64,000 nt of DNA from Balamuthia mandrillaris (lineage: Eukaryota > Discosea > Longamoebia > Balamuthiidae). The DNA lies in NCBI GenBank assembly GCA_031835245.1, contig JAVKOQ010000068.1, positions 1-64,000 on the forward strand, written 5' to 3'. The notes under the pieces are model-generated. The model ran no database searches, was not told where the DNA came from, and was given only the letters and a program-made list of their open reading frames with translations. Position numbers and translations under genes: made by a program. Below, in pieces: positions 20,701 to 32,780 of this stretch (the stretch's first letter is position 1; the number at the start of each line of letters is the position of its first letter).

Positions 20701-22906
20701 AGCTTTTGCCGCCACCAGTTGGCATCAGCACAAAACAATCACGTTTGGACATGGTGGCGTTAATTACTTCGCGCTGATTGGTACGAAAGGTCCGGTTACC
20801 AAAGACCTTGTGGTTGGCTGCTTGGATCTTCCGTTCCCACGGAAATTCTCTCTTCCATTCGTTGGTGGCGTCTATTGTTTGTTGTGTTTTTGTTGTTGTT
20901 CTGGATCAGTAAGGAAAGTAGGTAAAAGAAAGAAGAGACCAACCGGACAAGCCAGGCACCTCATCGACGAAATATCTCGAGTCCTCTTCCTGCTCAATTT
21001 CAATTCCTTGCGGTAACAAATAAGGAGATCCGCGTTCAAAATGAGGGGATGTGGTGCTGCTAGTGCAGCTGCTCTCACTACCCCAATCCAAATAGGGCGA
21101 AGAGGCTGCTGATGATGAAGCAGAAAAAGAAGGGAAGGAAGAACCATCATTGGTATTGTTGTTGTAGTCGTTGGAACGTGCTCCTTGATTGATGCTGCTT
21201 TGGTAAAAGGCCTCGTCTACTTCATTCAACCACGTAAAGTCATCAGTGGCATCAGCTCCTTCATCTCCAAAGTTCTGAACTTCTTGAATTCTGCCCACAT
21301 GTTGAAGTTGATGTTGTGGAGTTGCCGTCATGAGTGGAGAGGAAGAAGAAGAAGAGGAAGAGGAAGAGGAAGAGGAAGACAGTGGTTGGGCGCGTAAAGT
21401 TCCGTTCACCGAACCAGAAGAAAAAGCTGATGATGAAGGTTGTTGTTCGAGGCGTTCAAGCTGCTGCTTCACACGCTTGGTTTGTTCTTCTACTGTCTTT
21501 CTTTTGTTGCGGATGCTCTTTATCTTAGCAGCGCTGGTGGGAGAGTCGTCGTCCATCAGTATCAACAAGGAATCAGCAAGAGAGATTTGCTTGTCTTTCA
21601 AATGCAATAACAAGTCTTTCAGTTCTGCCTCTGTAAACTAATGAACAATAAAACAAGTGAGAAAGGGAAAAAGGACGAGAGAGGGAGGGAGAGAGAGAGC
21701 AAATACCCGTTCAATGTCTGGCATGGATAATGGATCATCGTCATCATCTTCAACGTCGCTTTCACTAACACTCAACGTTGTTACTGCAGGCAAAGAAGAC
21801 CCACTTTTGTTGACGCTATTGATTGGCTGTTGTTGCGGTTGTTGCTGCTGTTGAACCTGATAGTGTCGGCTCACCATGGCGTCAAGGTCGAGGCCGCTCA
21901 AGAAATCGTCGCTAACATCATAGTCGCTGTCAGCAGAGACTGGCAAAGGATCCTGCGAGTCCTCTTCTCCTCCGCCATAACCGGCAGAAGAAGCAGACGG
22001 AATGCTCGACGGTGCTCTCGCAGTTGAAGAAGGAACAGAATACGACGAAGATGAAGAAGAGGAAGGAAAAGGTTCAGACGATCCAGAACGAACATTCGAT
22101 TCGAAAGAAAGGGTCGTTTGTTTTAGGCGCTTTGCGGCAGGAGAGTCGTCCTCTTCCGTCAAGTCGAGAGTTAGTGTTGTTGTGGAAGTGGAAGAAGTTG
22201 AAGAGGAAAAAGACGAAGTTGAAGACGATTCGAAATGAGGCGAATTGGTTGCGGTTGTCGTTGTGGTGCGGCTCGTTGTTGAGGTACGTTCTGCGGGAAG
22301 GGTTTTGGCCTTGGGTGGGGCAAAGTCTTGAAAATCATCCGCGTCATCGTCCGCCTCGGCAGCAGCAAAGGAGTCGAATCCTCGTTTCCGTTGTTGTTGT
22401 TGCTGTGATGAAAAAGGAGAGAAAGAAGAAGACGCAGAAGAAGAAGGAAAGAAAGCGGAGGCGGAGGAAGGCGAAGAAGAAGAAGAAATAGGTTGTGTAC
22501 ATGAAAGAGCTGAAGAAGAGGAAGAAGGAGAAAAAGAAGGAGGAAAAGATGAAGCGAGAGAGGAGGTTCTGCCTCCCAGCTGGAAGGAAGCAGTGGAGCC
22601 AGCGGCCGCGCTCACAGCAGCCCATGGCTCGCTGAAGAACGTGAAGCCTCCCACTTGTTGAGCCCCTCCTCCTCCTCCACTTCCTGCGACTCCATCGTCG
22701 ATCGGTTGGTTGGCCTTTGATAAGGGGCGACGCCGTAGCAAAGAGTACGAAAAGCAGGACCCGGCCTCAACGGAAGGTTCCACTTGCTCTGCGGTGCTGC
22801 CCTCGTCCCCGGTTTCATGATGCTGCTGCTGTTGTTGAGCAAGACTTTTTTCCTCGGCCAACCACAGCAGCTGATCCTCGAGATTGTTTCGCGGTTGGTT
22901 GGTCAT
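17796..22906 (-). CDS. BLM/SGS1-like: RecQ helicase of the BLM/SGS1 class
   Basis: ATP-dependent 3'-5' DNA helicase that dissolves recombination intermediates. Order: a long disordered S/Q-rich N-terminus (first exon 22906-21707, about 400 aa, plus most of exon 21637-20944), helicase core, RQC domain, HRDC domain and an RGG-rich tail. Core motifs include [12 protein letters not shown], motif [14 protein letters not shown], motif [19 protein letters not shown], motif [10 protein letters not shown], and motifs [11 protein letters not shown] and [15 protein letters not shown] zinc cysteines are seen in [13 protein letters not shown] and NCHQTCDNC. The HRDC helix reads [15 protein letters not shown]. 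The tail has [15 protein letters not shown]. The second intron (about 20943-20872) has a weak acceptor. A full RecQ-RQC-HRDC set with a long N-terminus marks the BLM/SGS1 class. The start is divergent from DIS3. Confidence 0.92.
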
Positions 22907-23300
22907 CCTGTCACACACACTACCAGTTTCTCATCAGGAGAGAAAGAGGAGAGAGAGAGCAACTGCCTTTCCTTCTTCGCTACGTTTTTTCGTTCTGTTT
23001 AACGTCTCTTTTTCTTTTGCATTTTGTCGACGTTTAAATTTTTCGAAGAAATTTTTCATAAAATGATCATTCTTATCGTTCCAAGGTGCCATATAAGGTT
23101 ACATTCTTACATACCTTACATTTGTGTCATACCAAACATTCTTGGAACGAAAAAAGATACTAATTCCAATCATTCTTTGCATTCCAGTAAAAAGAAAGAA
23201 AACGGAAAAGAGTAGCGCCGCGCCAATCGATCGAATCGAAATCTTTTGCTTGCCTTCTTCCTCCACGAAGAGCCGCCAGCACAGAAAGACAAAAACAAAA
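22907..23300. other. Divergent promoter region, RecQ / DIS3
   Basis: 394 bp between divergent ATGs, with CT-rich and AT-rich sequence and one GTCGAC at 23026-23031. No E2F consensus was seen here. Confidence 0.4.
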
Positions 23301-23724
23301 ATGTTGCGCAGCAAGTCGTTTTTCAAAAAAACAAGAAAGGGCAAAATCGTCAAAGTCGACCAAGAGGTCTACCTGCGCGACGACATTTATTGCGGCTCCT
23401 CTCTCTGCACCAAGTGCTACCTCAACAACAAACGAGACCCCTCTTCCTCCTCCGCTGACCCCGTTCTCTCCGCCCACGCCCCTCACTACTTGCTCCTCGA
23501 CACCAACGTCATCCTCCACCAGATTGACCTCTTGGAAAATCCGGCCCTCAGCAACGTCATCATCCCTCAAACCGTTCTGGAGGAGGTCCGACATCAGAAC
23601 AGAACGCTGCACAATCGCATCCGTGGTGTTATTGCTGATCCCGCTCGCCACTTTTTTGTCTTTTACAATGAACTCAAACGGTACCGGCTTCTCGCTTTGT
23701 TTCTCTTCTCTTCCGATCTCTCCC

Positions 23725-23757
<33 letters not shown>

Positions 23758-26700
23758 TTTGTTTTGTGGCACGTTGATGGACCTTTTCTTTTTGCTTCCT
23801 TCATTCCAGAGAAACTCGGGTGGATCGTCTTCCCTCCGAAACTCCCAACGACAGAAACGACAGAGGTCCCTTTTCTCTTCTCTGCTTCTCTGCTTCTCCC
23901 ATATCTTCTAACTTGCCCCTATCTTTTTTTTTATGCGAGCAGCCATTCGAGTGGCGGCCAAGTGGTACAGCCAACATTTATTGGGTGTTATGCCTGTTAT
24001 CCTTCTCACCAACGACAAGGCTTGCCTTCAAAAGGCTCTCGATGATTTCCTCTCCTGCTCCACTGGTACTCTCTCTCATTTTATTCTCTGTATTATTTTG
24101 TTTGTGTTTTTTTCGTTCTCTTCCTGAACCTCCAATTACTAGTGCACGAATATGTGAAAGGCCTTTCGGATAAATATCCTGAATTAGTGGATATCCTCGT
24201 TGAGCCCTCCTCGGAGCAGAGTACCGACGATGTAGATGGCGCCTCCGCCAAGAAAAAGAACTTATTTCCAAAGGTTCCTCCCCTTTCTTCCTTCTCCTAT
24301 TTGTGTTTTTCTTCTTTCTTTTCTCAAGTGTTCAAAAAAGCACAAAACAATGGCAGAGATGACAGAAGGTCTACGCAACAAGATCTATTATCAAGGCACT
24401 CTGACGATGAGCACCAGCAACGCATTAGAGGGATGGGTTCGAGTGGAGGGACTCCCGGAAGACGTTTTGATTCCCGGAAGGGAGAACCTGAACAGAGGCG
24501 TTCATGGGGATGTTGTCGTTATTGAGCTCTTGCCAAAGGAAGAGTGGAAGGCTCCCTCTCGTTTTGTTATTGAGGCCGATGATCCATGTCCGTTTTTCTT
24601 TCTTCTTCGTTCTGTTGTTCTCGGTTTTCATATTAACTTATTCGTTTTCAGTATTGGAGCAACTTGAAATTGAATCTCAAGAAGCCGAGGCCGAAGAGAC
24701 CGAAAAACAAAAACGAAAAGAAGAATCAACAGAAACAAACCAGAAGAAAAACAAAGAAAAGGAACAAGCGGTAACCGAAAAAGAAAAAGAAGGAAGCGAG
24801 AGACAAATCACCGGCAAGATCGTTGGCATCATGCGAAGAAACTGGAAGCCTTACATCGGTTGCTTGGAGCTGGGCCTGAAACCAAACTCTTCTTCTTCCT
24901 CCACCTCTTCTAGCGTCGGCACCCAACATCTCCTCTTTCTTCCGATGGATCGCCATATCCCCAAAATCAGGATCAAGACCAGACAAGCCGACACTCTGCG
25001 CGGCAAACGTATCGTCGTCAGCATTGACGACTGGCAACGAGACTCTGCTTTCCCCAACGGACACTACGTCAGGCAAATTGGAGATATTGGAGACAAGGAG
25101 GCGGAGAGCGAGGCTCTTCTCATTCAACATGACGTACCCTTTCATCCGTTCTCACAAAACGTGTTGGCCTGCCTGCCACAGCTGCCTTGGGTCATCACGG
25201 AGCAGGACATGAAGCAACGAATGGATTTGAGAAATATTTGTGTGTGCAGCATTGATCCTCCAGGTATCACGCCTTGCTTCTGCCTTTCCCTCTGTTTTTG
25301 CTCTCCTCTCTTTCTTTCATTGTTCATTATGTTTTCTTGTAATAGGATGTACCGATATCGATGATGCTCTTCATGTTAATCCTCTTGCAAACGGAAATTA
25401 TGAAGTTGGAGTCCGTATCCTTTTATTCACTATTTTTTATCTCCTTTCTTTGAGGGAATTGTATCTTCTTCCCACTTTAGTCTTTTTTCTGCTTCCTTCA
25501 CTCTTCTTCAAACAAAGATATCGCGGACGTTTCTCATTTTGTTAAGCCAAACACGGCCATTGATGAGGAGGCTGCTTCTCGTGGAACAACTGTTTATCTC
25601 TGCGATCGTCGAATTGACATGTTGCCAAAATTGCTAGGAGAAGGTTTTCTGCTCCTCTCTCATTCTTTATTCAACGTGCTCATATTTCTTTATTGAGAAG
25701 TAACGTTGATCGCTTTGCATTCTCCTGCATTTGGGAGATGACGAAAGAAGCTGAAATCGTGAACGTCAAGTTTTCAAAGTCGGTCATTCGCTCTCGTGCT
25801 TCTCTCACTTACGAAGAAGCCCAAAATCGCATCGATGACATGTATGGCCATCTTTTTTTTCTGCTCTCTTTTACTTTAATCTCTGTTCTCTTATCAACTC
25901 ATTCAAAATTACAAAACAAAACCAAACCAAACTAAACAAAAGACGAATGCAAGATGAGTTAACAGTTCGTCTTCGAATGCTGAACGATGTGGCCAAGTTG
26001 CTCCGACAGAAAAGAATGGATTGTGGTGCTCTTACTTTGGCCTCTCCCGAGATAAGGTTCAAGAAGGACGAAGAAACGCATGATCCCATTGATGTTGAAA
26101 TGTACGAAAGCAGAGAGACGAATCACCTCGTGGAGGAGTTCATGTTGTTGGCCAACATTTCTGTTGCGAAGAAGATCTACTCTTCTTTTCCTACTTTTTC
26201 TCTCCTCAGGTTTTTAACCTTTCTCCTATTATTGCTCTCTTTTCTGCTCTTTTTCTCATCTCTCCCTCCTCTCTCCCGTGAATAGACGACATCCAATTCC
26301 GCCAGAAAAGAACTTTGCTCCGCTTCTCAACATTGCGAAGAAGCTTGGTGTGAAGTTAAACATAAAGACATCCAAAGAGTTGGCCTTATCTCTTGATCAG
26401 TCCGGAGTACGTTTTCTCCTTCTTTCTTCTTTCTTTCTCCTCTTCCTTTTCCTCTTCTTCTTTTGATCCTTTCTTTCTTTGCGTGTCTCGTTTTTTCCAT
26501 TAAACTCGATCTCGTCTCTGTTATTTTAGTTGGCTGAAAAAGATCCGTATTTGGATAAGTTGCTGCGTATATTGACAACTCGATGCATGACCCAAGCCGT
26601 CTACTTCTCCTCCGGCACTGTCTCTCCGGAAGAGTTTTTGCATTACGGTCTCGCCACTCCCATTTACACCCACTTTACATCTCCTATCCGTCGTTATGCT

Positions 26701-27557
26701 GGTTCGTTCCTTCTTCCTCTCTTTTTGTTTTGTTTTAAGTATCCTCATCTTTACCTCCTTCTTTCTTTCTTCTCCTCCTCCTTTCCAACAAAACAGATTT
26801 GGTGGTACATCGGCTGTTAGGAGCAAGCATAGGGATCTACCCTCTCTCCGACGAGCTCGACAAAGAGGCCGTGCACAAGCTCTGCGTCAACCTCAACCAC
26901 CGCCACCGCATGGCCCAAAATGCCTCTCGCGCCTCCGTCGAGCTTCACACCCTCATCTTCTTCAAAGGCAAACAGACACTCGAGGAAGCTTACATCGTGC
27001 GCGTCAAGGCAAACGCTTTCATCGTTCTCGTTCCTCGTTACGGCATCGAAGCGATTGTTTATGTGGATGGAGGAGGGAAGGAGAAAGAGAAAGAGAGCAG
27101 ATTTACGTACGATGAGGAGGAACAAGTCTTGACGGACGGAGTGATCAAGTTTAGACCGTTTGATAAAGTGCAGGTGGTGATAGCGATTGATGACAGTCAG
27201 CCGCATCGACCGCAAGTTGCTGTGAAGTGCGTGGATCCTCCTTTGCACGCGCTGCCTCTTTCTGGTCTCCTTGACGCCTCTTCTTCTGCAACCTCTTCAG
27301 TGCCACTTCCACAGAAAGAAAGGATCGTTGAAGCAGCGGAAGAAAAGACAAAGAAGAGAAAGAAGCCGGAAGAAGACGAAACGGAGAAGAAAGCAGCACA
27401 AAATAATAACAACAACAACAATACGACTAACGGAAAGAAGAAGAAAAGAAAGAACAGAAATAAGAAAAAGAATCAACAACAAAAAGAACCGATGCAAGTC
27501 GCAAGTGCAACAAACGTCGCCGCCTTTCTGGATAGCATCGTCGATAATAACAAATAA
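23301..27557 (+). CDS. DIS3: Exosome exoribonuclease DIS3/RRP44
   Basis: Catalytic subunit of the RNA exosome, with endonuclease (PIN) and 3'-5' exonuclease (RNB) activity. About 13 exons. Order: N-terminal CR3 cysteine motif [15 protein letters not shown] domain ([18 protein letters not shown] to [11 protein letters not shown], catalytic Asp retained), two cold-shock domains, RNB and S1. [15 protein letters not shown] matches human DIS3 exactly in style. The RNB motif [15 protein letters not shown] has all four aspartates, followed by [14 protein letters not shown] and [18 protein letters not shown]-rich tail follows the S1 domain. Frames close at every junction except one: between exons ending 25643 and starting about 25698 the phase is off by one base and the usual CSL segment is missing. 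The stop lies 28 bp from the MSH3 stop. Confidence 0.93.
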
Positions 27558-27584
27558 TAACAAATTCTCTTTCTCTTCTCCATC

Positions 27585-27866
27585 TTATTGTTGGTTTGGT
27601 TGTTGTTTGGGCAGAGAAGAAACAATGCGGCGAAAAGTCGCAATTTGTCGCTTGTGCAGAGCGTATCGCTCAAACTCGTGCGCTTTGTGCGCCGCCACTT
27701 TGACCACCTCCTTTGGCACTTCCGCCAGCAAAGCAACGTTTAGGCCGTAGCTCTTCTTCGCCATTCCTCTTTTCAGTTTATACAAGAAAGTAATTGTGTT
27801 CTCTCTGTTTGTTTTGTTTTGTTTTGTTTTGTTTTGTTTTGTTTTGTTTTGTTTTGTTTTGTTTTG

Positions 27867-27897
<31 letters not shown>

Positions 27898-29224
27898 TTC
27901 ATTAGTTCCTGTAAAGCAGGAGGGAGGAGGAGAACAGGAAGATGAGAGAAGCGTACGGATTGACTTGATCCAAGGCATCGCTGCTCTCTTCCTGAGATTC
28001 AGCGGCAGCAGCGGCAGCCAGCTCATCCGGCTGGGCTTGTTTGGCGTGCTCCAAGAACGCCATGTGATAGTTATGCACCAAGTTGGGATACGTCTCCTCC
28101 AGCTCTGCCAATATGGGATAGTGCGTCACAAAGAGAGTGAAGCATTTCACCTTCTCGATGATGTATTTCAGTGTTGCATAGGCAATCGCCACACTGTTTG
28201 ATATTTTACAAATGAGGAAAACGAGGGGAACAAGAAGGAAGCAAAGGAAGGAAGATGGGAATACAGAAAGACGTACCCGTCGTGAGTGGAAGTACCACGA
28301 CCGAGTTCGTCGAGTATGACCAGCGAGCGATTGGTGGCCTTTCGAAGGATGGTGCTGGTCTCTGAGAGCTCCACGAAGAACGTGCTTTGTCCCTTGTCTA
28401 TGTTTGTATTTAATGTATAAAGGAACATTAGACTCACCGCTGAAAACAAGTAAACACAACAAACCAATATTATCGGAAGCCCCCATTCGTGTGTAGATGC
28501 CATCAAAAGGAGAAAGCTTCACATAAGAGGCTGGCACGTAACTTCCAATCTGCGCCATTATCACTATTAACGCCGTCTTTTTTTAACAGTGAATGAAGGT
28601 TTGGTTTAGTTGATCAGCAACAGGGTTTTAAAGAAAGAAGGTTTTCATACCTGGCGAATGTAAGATGTTTTACCGCCCATGTTCGGCCCCGTCAGCAGCA
28701 CGCACCGCTCTCCATTCTCAGCCATGTTAGTGTCATTCGGGACGAACATCTGCGATCGTCCACTGTCCGCCATGATAGCCTCCACACAAGGATGACGCCC
28801 ATCTTTGATGATGAGCTGCGCTTCTTCTGTTATTTCCGAGGAAGAAGAAGAGGAAGCGGAGGAAGATAAAGCAGAATCCACCAAATGAGGCCGAACATAA
28901 CCGTCTCGGCCGTTGGCGACCAGAGCAAGGGAGTTGAGGCAATCCAATGTGGCCATCTTTTTCATGGCGACGTGGAATGAATCATATTTCTCTCCAAACT
29001 CACTAAACAGTTGTTAGAAGCAAAACAAAAAAAAGAACAAGAACGAAACAAGAAGAAGCCAAACCCTAAAAAGTCGTTCCAGGCATCAGTACAAGCGAGC
29101 ATGAGCTTTTCCTTATACAGGGCAAGCTCTTGTAGCTTCTCGCTTATGAACGGAGAATGATAGCGACCCGCCGTTTTAGTGCTGAATAAAGGAATGTTAA
29201 ATGAACAGTGGAAAGTGTAGAACT

Positions 29225-29267
<43 letters not shown>

Positions 29268-32225
29268 CAAAGAGAAGGAATTTAGGTACCTGCTCAACAG
29301 AAGCCAATCGTTTGGAATCTTTTTGGCCATTGTATTCTTCAACTCTATCATATACTGTACAAAGAGCAAAATGATCAAAACGAAATTTGAAGCATGCAAA
29401 CAAAGAAGACCAGAAAAATACCTCTGTTTGATTTCTGCTCATGTACTCTAAGTTCGGCATTCCAAAGCGCTTTCTTAGCTCGAGGAGATGAGCATGAAGG
29501 CCCTGCGTGATCGTGGTTATAAGCTTCTTGTACTTTGCCACTTCAGGGTACTTTGGCTCCTCTTCGTTCAACACGAACAGCTCCAACTTATCTCCCTCAG
29601 CGGCCGCTGCTGCTGAGATGCAGCCCATAAAGTATTGCACGTCCGCTGAGAGGTCGGGAAACGTGGAAAGCAGGTTTCGTAATAAAGAGGAAGAGACCTT
29701 GTTCTCTACCACTTCTGCAGCTGGAAGCGCTTGCATTATCCTATTTGTTTCAACGAAGAAAGAAAAAGAAGATCAGGAAAACGCGAACGCGGAGAGAAGA
29801 CGAGGCGTTGTAAAGAATTAAACCGTTCGTAAGCGCGTAACATGCTGAGGAAGGCTTGGGTGGAGCATTTTTTGTAATGGCATTGGGCTAGACCACGCTC
29901 GAGGTCGGGTACTTGATGCAACGTGCTCAGCAGGGCTTTGAAGCAACATGATGACGGGTCCATTTCTTTTATCTCTGTTACTGCGTCTAATCTTGCTTCT
30001 ATTTCTCTGTTTGTTTTTACAAGATGTAAGAGAACACAAAATCATATAGAAAGAAGCAAGAAGAATACTTCGTGGCAAGGAGGGGTTGTTGAATCCATTT
30101 GCGCAAAAGACGAGCTCCAAAAGCGGTCTTGGTTTGGTTTAGCAGCCAAAACAAGGTGCCCTTTTCTCCTCCTCCTCCTTGCTGACCTCCTGCGTTTCCT
30201 TCATCCTGCGTTTGGAACAACTCCAAGTTGGCCAAAGTGCTGCCAGGAAGGAACATGGTGGTCGCATTGCTGAAATGCTTGAAGTTGGTAGTAAGGCGAA
30301 GAGCGTTTGCCAAGTGATAACTGGAGAGGTGCTCCACGAGCACACTGAAGCAGGGTAAAATGGACTGAGGGAGCTGCAAAAGACGTTCAAGGGTTTTCGC
30401 AGCATCTTCTTGACTCATTTCCCCTTCGTCTTGTGAAGAAGAAGACGACGACGAGAAAGCAGAAGAAGAAGAGCTGTTGAAAAATTCGGTAAGGTGTAAA
30501 AGAGCAGAGTTGTAGTCCCACCGAGAGTCATCAATGCGTTCGATGCGCATGGCGTGAGAGGAAGATACTCGATGAATGAGCTTCATGCTGGGGGCAGACA
30601 GCGTTTGAGGCAATACAAGTTCGCTGGGCTGAAGATGAGCAAGCCGTGTCTCTAAAGCCTCCCTCGTAAAGTCATCATCAAAGTCATCATAAACAACATA
30701 GCCTGTGGCCAGTTGAATGGCCTGTTATCAAACAACAATCAAGTCAGCACTTGTTAGGGAAAACAAGAATGAAGAACAAAGCAAGCAGACGGCAAAAGAA
30801 AACGTACGACAAGACCGAAATGAACGCGTTCAGAGGAAGGAGCGCGTTCGTAAAGGCACAGAAGAAGATTTGGCGATGCCGAGTCGCCAAGCGAAGAGTC
30901 AATGTCGTCCGGAATGAATGTGGCCTTGGTATAAAGAGCCGTCAATGCTCTCTTGAATGGCCCACTCTTGCTGGCGCTGCCAGCTGCTTTGATGGCTGCC
31001 GTTTCCAGTTGGTTGACCACTCCCACCTTGTAGCCTGCCTCTACCAATCGGCGAACGTGAATGTAGAGACGATGCACAGGCACGCTTGCTGTCATAAAGT
31101 TGTGGCTTGGAAAGCAGCCAATGCTCAATACTTTGGATGCGATCTTTATTTGGTCAATAAAGCAAGGTCAGAGGGGATGCACGAAGCAGAGGGTGATGAA
31201 TAGAAATAGAAAGAGAATGAAATAAGAAATAAGACGAACCTCAGCGTCTTTACCAAAGAATCGATACTTGTAGCCACACTCAACCAACAGCAACACATCC
31301 GGGTGGTCCTCTTTCACCGCCAACACCTGCTGCTCCAACGGAGTGTACTTGATGGAAGGCGACCTGCTGCCTCGTTTTGTTCCGCTTCCGCTCCCGCCCT
31401 TCTTCTGAGGTGTCATATAAGAAGAGGAAGGAGCAGAGAGGGCAGAGGTCTCCCCGATCAACTCGGCGCTGTCTCTGGTCTCTAACGCTCTACAAAGCTT
31501 CTGAGAGAACTGCTTGTGAAGCCGCTCGTTGCTTTGCAGCGTGGAGAGTCGTTCCTTCAACGGCGTTGTCGGCGCGTCACTCGCGAGCGTAAAGTCTCCT
31601 CTCGTTTTCGCCTTTTTCTTTTCCTCTTCGTCCTCCTCCTCGTCCTCTCCTTCTTCATCGCCTTCTGGAGCGGCTGTTCTCTCCAGTTCCCTCTCGTCCT
31701 CTTCGGCCTGAGCGGCGGCAGTCGCCATGTCTTCCGCAGAAGGCTCCCAGTTTCCATCCCCATCGTCCTCTTCTTTTCTCCTCTTCCTCTTCCTCTTCCT
31801 CTGCCTCATCTTCTTCCATCCTCGAAGAAGTAGCAGCAGAGCGCCTGCTGCTGCTTCTTGTTCTTGTCCCACGGTTCTTTGTTCCCGAGGATGAAGCAAC
31901 AGCGTCGTTTCTTCCTCTTTTTCTGCCGCTGAGGGGACTGCTCGTTGGTTTCGGTTTGGCTACTTTTTTTGCTGCCACCTTTTTGCAGCAGCGCTTGTGG
32001 CTTGCTCCGATTATTCAGCAACGGGGGAGTGTTTTCTCCTTGAGCAGAGGAAGTGGTGGTGGAGGCGTCATCTGAGCTGCTGTCGTTTTTTTCTTTCTTG
32101 ATGGCAAAGAAGGCGGAGAGGGTGGTTTGTTGTCCTCCCCCTCCGGATTTGGATGCCGTTGTGGACTTGGGCACGTAGCCTGGAGGCAGCTTGAGCCTGC
32201 GAGCCGCTCCCGATCGAGAAGCCAT
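27585..32225 (-). CDS. MSH3: DNA mismatch repair protein MSH3
   Basis: MutS-beta subunit that with MSH2 recognises insertion/deletion loops. The N-terminus has a PCNA-binding PIP box, [11 protein letters not shown] (QxxLxxFF), then a basic and acidic linker. The mismatch-binding domain reads [20 protein letters not shown], then [15 protein letters not shown] and [20 protein letters not shown], as in human MSH3. It has the MSH3-type YKYRFFG rather than the Phe-x-Glu of MSH6. The clamp and lever follow (YHSPF-like segment [20 protein letters not shown]). ATPase motifs are Walker [16 protein letters not shown] and Walker [16 protein letters not shown]. The last exon (about 27807-27585) has [17 protein letters not shown]. 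The N-terminal linker at about 31830-31970 changes reading frame twice in low-complexity sequence. The last intron holds a (GTTTT)n repeat. Confidence 0.93.
27811..27895. repeat. (GTTTT)n microsatellite, about 17 units
   Basis: Perfect pentanucleotide repeat inside the last MSH3 intron. On the MSH3 sense strand it reads (AAAAC)n. Confidence 0.95.
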
Positions 32226-32248
32226 GTTTTTTTCACTCTTTTTTTTTT

Positions 32249-32275
32249 TTTGGCGGGAAGAGAGGAAAAGTCGAC
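32249..32275 (-). promoter_or_regulatory. E2F-type site and GTCGAC upstream of MSH3
   Basis: TTTGGCGGGAA (32249-32259, read CTTCCCGCCAAA on the MSH3 strand) lies about 25 bp before the MSH3 ATG, and GTCGAC sits at 32270-32275. Both fall between the RPP30 stop and the MSH3 start. Confidence 0.55.
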
Positions 32276-32293
32276 AAAAATAATTCTGAAAAA

Positions 32294-32741
32294 TTAGTAG
32301 AAATATTTTGGGTTCTTGGAAATTTTTGGAAGGAAAAATTTCGGAGTTTTTTTTTTGTTTGATTTTTGGTTGGTTCGTTGTCTTTTTTTGTTGTTTTGTT
32401 GTTGTGGGCGGGGAGGAGAAGAAGAAGGTCGGGAGTGTTGTCGCAAAGACGCTTTGCGGTCCTCTTCGGGGAGCTGCCATTGGGAGCCCTCCTCGCCTTC
32501 TTTCTCGGGTAAAGAGACCATGGATACCACTCCTTTGTGTGTCTTCCGCGTTTCTGGATATGACGGTCAGCCGCTGATGATGAGCAAAGAAGCAAAAACA
32601 AGACGAAAAGTACCTCCATGAAGTATCGTTGCATCTGGAGAAATGGATATGGCTGCTTTGCCCTTGGCGAGGTCCAATCCGAACATTGATGTGCTATTGG
32701 CGGTTCAATCAGCATCCATTTAGAAAGATGAGATGATATAC

Positions 32742-32780
<39 letters not shown>

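Noticed and set aside
27585-32225. First reading of the MutS gene as MSH6, because of the N-terminal PIP box
   Set aside because: [11 protein letters not shown], the [13 protein letters not shown] segment and the KSYGLNVA C-terminus match MSH3. The Phe-x-Glu of MSH6 is absent.
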